Part shown: positions 6,683 to 11,095 of the stretch, piece by piece | How the letters are laid out: every line of letters starts with the position of its first letter | Position numbering within the stretch: position 1 is the stretch's first letter | Assembly: GCA_937901805.1 (NCBI GenBank) | Contig: CALDJI010000198.1 | Coordinates: 1-11,095 of the forward strand | Length of the DNA stretch: 11,095 nucleotides | From: an uncultured Clostridia bacterium | GTDB lineage: Bacteria > Bacillota > Clostridia > Oscillospirales > Ruminococcaceae | Direction of reading: 5' to 3' | Notes under the pieces: model-generated | Told to the model about the DNA's origin: nothing | Database searches by the model: none | Seen by the model: only the letters and a program-made list of their open reading frames with translations | Made by a program: the position numbers and the translations under genes

Positions 6683-7162
6683 ATGGCTGACATGTTAATC
6701 AATCTCTATAGGCTTCCCCAAAACAACTCGCACTTCCCAGAGGAAAACGGAATCCGTATCAAACGCGCCCTTCCCCCGGATAAATCCAAAATCCTTGCAT
6801 TCATCCGAGAGGAATTCCAGGCAGGATGGGCGGACGAATGCGAACATGCCCTTTCTCATGATCCATGCGGGTGCTATCTCGCCGTCCGGAATGGAGAAAT
6901 TTTGGGATTCGCCTGCTACGACGCCACTGCTAAAGGGTACTTTGGCCCGACAGGAGTAAAAGAATCGGAACGCCGGCAGGGTATTGGGGCCGCTCTCCTC
7001 CACGCCTGTCTGCATGCTATGCGGGAACAGGGATATGGATATGCAATTGTCGGCTGGACTGCCAAAAGCGCAATCCCTTTTTATGAGAAAGAAGCCGGTG
7101 CGGTACTGATTGCAAATTCAGAGCCGGAACAGAGTATTTACTCTAATATGATCGATCAGTAA
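6683..7162 (+). CDS. GNAT family N-acetyltransferase
   Basis: A 159-residue soluble protein with one GNAT acetyl-CoA-dependent acyltransferase domain. Visible elements are 'GIRIKRALPPDKSKILAFIREEF' (start of the fold), 'CYLAVRNGEILGFACYD' (beta strands 2-4), 'GPTGVKESERRQGIGAALLHACLHAM' with the acetyl-CoA pyrophosphate-binding RRQGIGA motif (97-103), and 'IVGWTAKSAIPFYEKEAGA' (the late helix and strand with a Phe-Tyr pair). The substrate cannot be inferred: GNAT enzymes acetylate amines of antibiotics, proteins or small molecules. GGAAGG lies 7 bases before ATG 6683. It begins 18 bases after the flippase stop with no terminator between, so the two are probably cotranscribed. The unit ends at the hairpin 7167-7201. 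Confidence 0.9.
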   Translation: MADMLINLYRLPQNNSHFPEENGIRIKRALPPDKSKILAFIREEFQAGWADECEHALSHDPCGCYLAVRNGEILGFACYDATAKGYFGPTGVKESERRQGIGAALLHACLHAMREQGYGYAIVGWTAKSAIPFYEKEAGAVLIANSEPEQSIYSNMIDQ

Positions 7163-7166
7163 AGAT

Positions 7167-7201
7167 AAAAAATCCTGGCAGAAATACTGCCAGGATTTTT
7201 T
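7167..7201. terminator. Two-way terminator between convergent genes
   Basis: A perfect 15-base stem (7167-7181 with 7187-7201, core ATCCTGGCAG) and a 5-base loop, with six A and six T at the outer ends. It lies 4 bases after the GNAT stop and also faces the 3' end of the minus-strand MATE gene at 7255. Confidence 0.93.
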
Positions 7202-7254
7202 ATTGAAAGCGAATTTTTCTTTGTTCGCACAACCGGATTTCCTGCAAAAAGAAA

Positions 7255-8627
7255 TCAATAAGACTGTACTACTTCCATTTTTTTAAGCCGGCGCATTTCC
7301 GCGGCAATAAACAGTACGGAAAGCACTGCAGCCACGCTATCCGCCACAGATCCTGCATACATGACTCCATCAATCCCCCACAGCATTGGGAAAAGGATAA
7401 TCAGAGGAAGCAGACAGATGATCTGCCTGGTCAAAGAAAGGAAGATTCCCCTGCTCGCCTTGCCGATAGAAGTAAAAAAGTTTGAAGTAATCGGCTGGAT
7501 CCCGTTTAAAAATGTACAGAACATATAGATTCGAAAATACCGTTCGGCAAAACGGAAATATTCTTCACTTCCAGTACCGAAAATACTGATAATCTGCTGT
7601 GGAAACAACTGAAAACACAAAAAGCCAATGATAGAGATAACCGTCGCTGCAAATTCTGCCCGGAAAAAAGTTTCACGCACCCGCTTGTATTGTCCAGCGC
7701 CATAATTGAAGCTGACTATCGGCTGTAACCCCTGGGAGAGACCAATGACAAAAGAAAAGAAAATCATTCCGACTTTTGCAATGATTCCAGCACAGGCCAG
7801 CGGAATTTCGCTTCCATAGGAGGAAAGCGCCCCATAAAAAGTCAAGGTGTTATTCATGACAACCTGAACCACCATCATGGCGAGCTGGTTAAAACAATTT
7901 GCAGCCCCGAGCGCCATAGTCCTGCCGACATAACGCCACCTGGGACGAAATTCCCTGAAGGTGAGCGTCACAGAGCGGTAATGCAGCAGATACCACGCCG
8001 CCATCAGCGCGGAGACAACCTGCCCAATCACGGTAGCCCAGGCCGCGCCGGCAATTCCCCATTCGAACACCAAAACAAACAGCCAGTCCAAAACCGTATT
8101 TAAAATGGCGCCGGAGAGCATACACATCATGGAAAACTTGGGGCTTCCATCCGCACGGATCAAATGGCTTCCGCCATTGGAAAAAATCAGAAAAGGGAAT
8201 CCAAGTGAAGTAATGCCTGTATAGATCAGGGAATACTCTAGGACATCCGGAGTCGCCCCAAAAGCAAGGGCTTTAAAAAAATCCTCACAAGGATAGACAT
8301 CAGCACCCCCAGAATCACGAGCATGGAAACGGCATTTCCGATAAAATGGCCCGCCTTTTCCCGCTCCCCCGCGCCAAGGGACAAATTGAAGTTTGCAGCG
8401 CCGCCGACGCCCAGCAGCAGGGCGATCGCCGTGGTAATAGTTGTCAGCGGGAACGCCACATTGGTCGCTGCATTCCCCAGCATGCCAACGCCTTGCCCTA
8501 TAAAAATCTGATCAATGATGTTATACAGCGATCCAACCAACATCGAAATTATGCTTGGGACTGCAAATTTTAACAGCAGAGAACCAATTTTGTCCCTGCC
8601 AAGCGGATTCTCTCTTGCTACTTCCAC
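7255..8627 (-). pseudogene. MepA-like MATE efflux transporter, split by a -1 frameshift at a slippery heptamer
   Basis: Two adjoining frames make one MATE exporter of about 457 residues. The 5' part (8627 to 8238) encodes 'NPLGRDKIGSLLLKFAVPSIISMLVGSLYNIIDQIFIGQGVGMLGNAATN', the classic MATE N-terminus, then stops in the wrong frame after '...VRIFLKPLLLGRLRMS'. The 3' part is open from about 8283 and continues with 'AFGATPDVLEYSLIYTGITSLGFPFLI', 'GGSHLIRADGSP', 'WGIAGAAWATVIGQ' and the second half of the fold to 'AEMRRLKKMEVVQSY'. The switch falls at 8274-8280, where the codons read T TTT TTA; a -1 slip there joins the frames exactly. Start: GTG 8627 with AGGAG (complement of 8635-8639) 7 bases away; ATG 8657 has no proper spacing. 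It may be a mutation, a sequencing error in the run of seven T, or programmed/transcriptional slippage. The distal TTG at 8163 is unlikely to be a true start. Confidence 0.85.
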
Positions 8628-9255
8628 ACAATCACTCCTGTTTCCTCTTTTTTGCATATCCTGTTCTTACTTTCGAATACAGGCGGGCGTTTACAGCGTA
8701 GTACAGACAAAATTCCATTCAAATGAAAGGACAGCGCCTCCATTTTCCAGTGAAAATACCGTTTTTCTGCTTCAAACGCCCGTTTTTTGACCAAATATTT
8801 ACCAGAATAGCGTAGAAAATCGCAAAAATCAAGGTTTTTTAAGACGGTAAACCAAATTTCTGCAACTATGCCAGAAAATGAAAAACGGACACGAGCAAAA
8901 TCCGTGTAGATGGCACAAATATTTTGAATTCTAATTACTAAGGCCTTCAGAAACATTCCAGTTTCTTCCTAAAAAAGCCCATCTCCTTTTTGGAAAGCGT
9001 TGAACCAGACTGCCTATCAAAAAGGAACAGGATAAATCCATTTTGTCAAAACAGGCGTTCAAACACCGGTACGTGCAGGCATCCGTCTCTATCTGCATCA
9101 GAGGGAGGGTTTCCCAAAAGACTGAAAAAACTGCCTGAAGAACCACTTCCTGCTGCGAGATATCAACATCTACTACGCTATTCTCCCCCTACAAAGCAGA
9201 GACAGCGTTTGAGAACGAGGAAAATCCCTGTTCCAGAACAGGAGATGCCTCCCCA
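8628..9255. other. 628-base spacer without a convincing gene; leader region of the second MATE gene
   Basis: On the minus strand TTGATT (complement of 8827-8832) and TATTCT (complement of 8804-8809), 17 bases apart, are a plausible promoter for the MATE gene, giving a leader of about 170 bases. That leader holds a 9-base inverted repeat, CGGGCGTTT (8684-8692) and AAACGCCCG (8774-8782), enclosing a 6-base hairpin (8742-8747 with 8752-8757, loop CAGT). The stretch 8960-9255 shows nothing I can identify; its open frames resemble no family and lack ribosome binding sites. Confidence 0.4.
8804..8832 (-). promoter_or_regulatory. Candidate promoter for the second MATE gene
   Basis: Minus-strand TTGATT, a 17-base spacer and TATTCT. 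Four of six matches in each box. It is the best pair I found upstream of GTG 8627, but moderate only. Confidence 0.4.
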
Positions 9256-9750
9256 TTACAAAGGGAGGAAAAACAGCAGTGAACACAGCAGGGCGACGCC
9301 TGCGCCTGCCAGGACGTCGGAAAGATAGTGGACGCCTGCCAGCACCCGGCTTGCCCCAACGAAACCCGCAACCAGAAGCATCCCAGCGCCATAGCAGGGG
9401 GAAAGGTAGCAGCAGGCGCATGCAATCACCCAGGCGCTGGCGGTATGACGGCTGGGAAAACTCTTCCCCGCCCCGCTCTTTTTGGGAATCAGGGGAGAAT
9501 ACCCAATTGCATCGTAAGGGCGTATCCGGTTAAAGACATTACGAAAGATTGTTACAATCATAAAACAAAATGCCGGAACTGCAAGAAACAACCCAAGCTT
9601 CCTGCTGCCGGAAAACAGCAGGAACAAAGCCGTCCCGATATACAGGAAAATAACGGCAATTGGGAGCAATTTTGCCGATAAAATTATAATTTTTTTAACA
9701 GTCGGCCGACTCTCGATTGTTTTCACACAGGCGGCATAGGGAAATTTCAT
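9256..9750 (-). CDS. PAP2-family membrane phosphatase
   Basis: A 164-residue membrane protein with the complete PAP2 (type 2 phosphatidic acid phosphatase) active site: motif 1 'RNVFNRIRP' (70-78, with Arg in place of the usual first Lys), motif 2 'FPSRH' (98-102, catalytic His102) and motif 3 'SRVLAGVHYLSD' (134-145, with His141 nucleophile and Asp145). About five hydrophobic segments surround these motifs, at roughly 20-48, 52-69, 104-118, 120-133 and 147-163. Enzymes of this size and type dephosphorylate undecaprenyl pyrophosphate (BcrC-like) or phosphatidylglycerol phosphate (PgpB-like) at the outer face of the membrane; the sequence does not decide between them, so I give no symbol. GGGAAG lies about 9 bases before the ATG. 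It is divergent from tetR, with about 385 bases between them, and has no obvious terminator. Confidence 0.9.
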   Translation of the reverse strand: MKFPYAACVKTIESRPTVKKIIILSAKLLPIAVIFLYIGTALFLLFSGSRKLGLFLAVPAFCFMIVTIFRNVFNRIRPYDAIGYSPLIPKKSGAGKSFPSRHTASAWVIACACCYLSPCYGAGMLLVAGFVGASRVLAGVHYLSDVLAGAGVALLCSLLFFLPL

Positions 9751-10066
9751 CTTTGCACGCTTCCCTTCGAATGGTTTACAACTCTTCCCGCATAGGATAT
9801 GATACTAAAGACTAGGCAAAAGATCCAGTATAGATACCGAAATGAACAAGAAGCGAAGAGCAGAAAATATGTAAATTTTTTGTTAATATACTCTTTTGGT
9901 ATTCTTTGTTTTGTGATTTTTGACTTGTACTATCTTATGCAAATTTTCCACCATAAAAATTATAATTTCTACTGAATCGTCAGAAATTGAACTTTTTTTA
10001 GGAAATACTGCCGGCAATTTTCCCTTTTTTCGCCTTCTTTCCCCTTGTCCTTCGTCAATTTGGCTA
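9751..10066. other. Divergent intergenic region between the phosphatase and tetR genes
   Basis: AT-rich with no credible gene. I found no well-spaced promoter pair for the phosphatase gene. A plus-strand TTGACT (9920-9925) lacks a -10 box at the right distance. The frame open from 9920 into tetR is not supported by a ribosome binding site or by sequence character. Confidence 0.45.
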
Positions 10067-10095
10067 TTGACCGGCGGTCATTCAAGGCATAAGAT
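10067..10095 (+). promoter_or_regulatory. Sigma-A promoter of the tetR-activase operon
   Basis: TTGACC (10067-10072, five of six) and TAAGAT (10090-10095, four of six) with a 17-base spacer, 40 bases before the TTG start of tetR. The -35 box overlaps the palindrome at 10068-10080. Confidence 0.6.
10068..10080. promoter_or_regulatory. Probable TetR-family operator (TGACCG-G-CGGTCA)
   Basis: TGACCG and CGGTCA are perfect 6-base inverted arms around a single G. The site overlaps the -35 box and spacer of the promoter directly upstream of the tetR gene. Short palindromes of the TGACCG/CGGTCA type are common operators for TetR/AcrR regulators, so the simplest reading is autoregulation of the operon. 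I saw no second copy in the window. Confidence 0.6.
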
Positions 10096-10135
10096 GGTAC
10101 TATTCATAAAAGTAGGTGGAAATGGAGGGAGTACC

Positions 10136-10759
10136 TTGCAGGCTATTCCACTGGAAGGGGAAGACAAACGTGCGCGCATCGAACAGGCTGCACTTTCGTT
10201 GTTTCTCCAAAACGGAATTGAGAACACCTCAGTCAATCAAATCACGAAGCAGGCCCAAATTGCCAAGGGAACCTTTTATCTCTATTTTAAAGACAAGGAC
10301 GAGCTGGTACGAAACTCTTTCATTCATGAGAATTTAAAAACTTTGGATCAAGCGCTCAGACAGTCACAAAACCAGAGCAGCCGAACCGGCCTTTCCTGGA
10401 CCTCCTGTTTTGTGACCGCCCTGATGGATTTTTATGAGCAGCATCCACAAATCCTCTGTTTTGTCCAAAAAAATAAAGATTTATGCGCTTTTTCATCTTT
10501 TTTGGAATCAGACGCCCTGCTTGCGGACACTCCATGTATCCGTACATTTCTATCCGGACTGTCCACACCCAGAGAATCCAAAAAACTGGCGCGTATGCGC
10601 TTTCTAATGATTATGGACATCCTTACCTCTGTTTCCTATTTATTATACAGCGGAGGGAAATCAGAAAACCGGGAAAGCCTGAGAACCATGGCACTGGATA
10701 TTGTCGGCCAGATATGCGGACAGCAATCCCCGGGCTTTTTAGAGGAGGAAATCAAATGA
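10136..10759 (+). CDS. TetR/AcrR family transcriptional regulator
   Basis: A 207-residue DNA-binding regulator. Its N-terminus, 'RARIEQAALSLFLQNGIENTSVNQITKQAQIAKGTFYLYFKDKDELV' (12-58), is a textbook TetR helix-turn-helix with the recognition helix at 'AKGTFYLYF' (43-51). The remaining helices (60-205) form the variable ligand-binding and dimer domain; the ligand is unknown. I chose a TTG start at 10136 because GGAGG (10124-10128) lies 7 bases before it; the open frame reaches back to 9920, but the only ATG near (10094) overlaps the promoter and has no ribosome binding site. The stop overlaps the start of the activase gene (ATGA at 10756-10759), with AGGAGG inside the tetR end, so the two are translationally coupled. 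Likely a repressor of its own operon through the palindrome at 10068-10080; an effector such as an acyl-CoA is speculation. Confidence 0.9.
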   Translation: MQAIPLEGEDKRARIEQAALSLFLQNGIENTSVNQITKQAQIAKGTFYLYFKDKDELVRNSFIHENLKTLDQALRQSQNQSSRTGLSWTSCFVTALMDFYEQHPQILCFVQKNKDLCAFSSFLESDALLADTPCIRTFLSGLSTPRESKKLARMRFLMIMDILTSVSYLLYSGGKSENRESLRTMALDIVGQICGQQSPGFLEEEIK

Positions 10760-11095
10760 GCTATCAAATCGGCCTGGATGTCGGTTCCACCACAATCAAA
10801 GTAGTGGTACTCGGCGAACAGGGAGAAGTCCTGTATAAAAGCTACGAGCGGCACCGCTCCCGGGTACGCTCCCTTGCGCTTGAAAAAATAGAATCCCTGA
10901 AAGAACTTCTGGATGGACACGAACTGCGGATCGCCGTAACCGGCTCTGCCGGACTGGGTCTTGCCAAAGAAGGCGGCATCTCCTTTGTGCAGGAGGTATT
11001 CGCCACAGCAGGGGCTGTCAAACGCTTTGAACCGGATACGGACGTTGTCATTGAACTGGGTGGAGAGGACGCTAAAATCATCTTTTTGCAGGGAG
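10756..11095 (+). CDS. CoA-dehydratase activase, BadF/BadG/BcrA/BcrD ATPase family (partial)
   Basis: The first 113 residues of an ASKHA-fold ATPase run off the window end. 'IGLDVGSTTIKVVVL' (5-19) is the first phosphate-binding loop, 'VTGSAGLGLA' (61-70) occupies the place of the family's 'TGYGR' element, 'FVQEVFATAGAVK' (77-89) matches the 'EIxAHAxG' region, and 'ELGGEDAKIIF' (100-110) is the second phosphate loop with Asp105. Such activases use ATP to inject an electron into 2-hydroxyacyl-CoA dehydratases through a [4Fe-4S] cluster; the cluster cysteines lie further on. Some clostridial members are giant proteins of more than 1000 residues fusing activase and dehydratase-like parts; the partial sequence cannot tell. 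Start ATG 10756 has AGGAGG (10743-10748) 7 bases upstream and overlaps the tetR stop, so expression is coupled to the regulator. Confidence 0.9.
   Translation, partial: MSYQIGLDVGSTTIKVVVLGEQGEVLYKSYERHRSRVRSLALEKIESLKELLDGHELRIAVTGSAGLGLAKEGGISFVQEVFATAGAVKRFEPDTDVVIELGGEDAKIIFLQG

Noticed and set aside
8618..8956. 112-codon minus-strand frame upstream of the second MATE gene
   Set aside because: It crosses the likely promoter and leader, overlaps the MATE start in another frame, has no good ribosome binding site and resembles no family I know.
9248..9268. CCTCCC/GGGAGG hairpin at the 3' end of the phosphatase gene as a terminator
   Set aside because: It overlaps the stop codon and on the minus strand is not followed by a T run.
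9173..9681. Several 80-117 codon frames on both strands across the phosphatase gene
   Set aside because: All are other-frame shadows of the PAP2 gene, whose three active-site motifs are complete.
9920..10135. 72-codon N-terminal extension of the TetR protein
   Set aside because: The extension lacks a ribosome binding site, reads through the promoter and operator, and does not look like protein; TTG 10136 with GGAGG gives a normal TetR length.
1..11095. CRISPR array, tRNA, insertion sequence or prophage
   Set aside because: I saw no regularly spaced repeats, cloverleaf-like genes, transposase or phage protein motifs anywhere in the window.

Overview
The window looks like chromosomal DNA of a low-to-moderate-GC Gram-positive anaerobe of the Clostridia, probably an Oscillospiraceae/Ruminococcaceae-like gut bacterium. 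This rests on strong AGGAGG-type ribosome binding sites with frequent GTG and TTG starts, compact sigma-A promoters, many hairpin-plus-T-run terminators, an IreB protein, two unrelated MATE exporters and a 2-hydroxyacyl-CoA dehydratase activase gene. The genus is not determinable from the window alone. No CRISPR array, tRNA, rRNA, insertion sequence, phage gene or origin was seen.

Layout. Positions 1-1038 (plus): the 3' end of pheT, then ireB under its own promoter, then a small conserved gene of unknown function between two terminators. Positions 1041-1138 hold two consecutive terminators; the second is a perfect palindrome that also closes the minus-strand block. Positions 1173-3700 (minus): a membrane-anchored VanY-type D,D-carboxypeptidase and a MATE exporter. 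Positions 3701-4265: a spacer with what looks like the 3' remnant of an arginase-family gene and a two-way terminator. Positions 4266-4943 (minus): a membrane-anchored NERD-domain protein whose promoter position forces a TTG start. Positions 5060-7201 (plus): promoter, a structured leader, a Wzx-like flippase, a GNAT acetyltransferase and a two-way terminator. Positions 7255-8627 (minus): a second, MepA-like MATE gene split by a -1 frameshift exactly at a T TTT TTA slippery heptamer. Positions 8628-9255: about 630 bases without a convincing gene. Positions 9256-9750 (minus): a PAP2 phosphatase. Positions 10067-11095 (plus): a TetR-family regulator with a palindromic operator over its -35 box, overlapping by ATGA the first gene of a CoA-dehydratase activase system that runs off the window.

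Several genes concern the cell envelope (IreB, VanY-type carboxypeptidase, Wzx-like flippase, PAP2 phosphatase), but they sit in separate transcription units and I do not claim one pathway. The clearest functional unit is tetR plus activase: operator overlap and ATGA coupling suggest an autoregulated operon. The most distinctive signals are the slippery-site frameshift in the second MATE gene, the roughly 100-nt nested stem leader before the flippase, and the TetR operator. No complete new defence or mobile system is visible.
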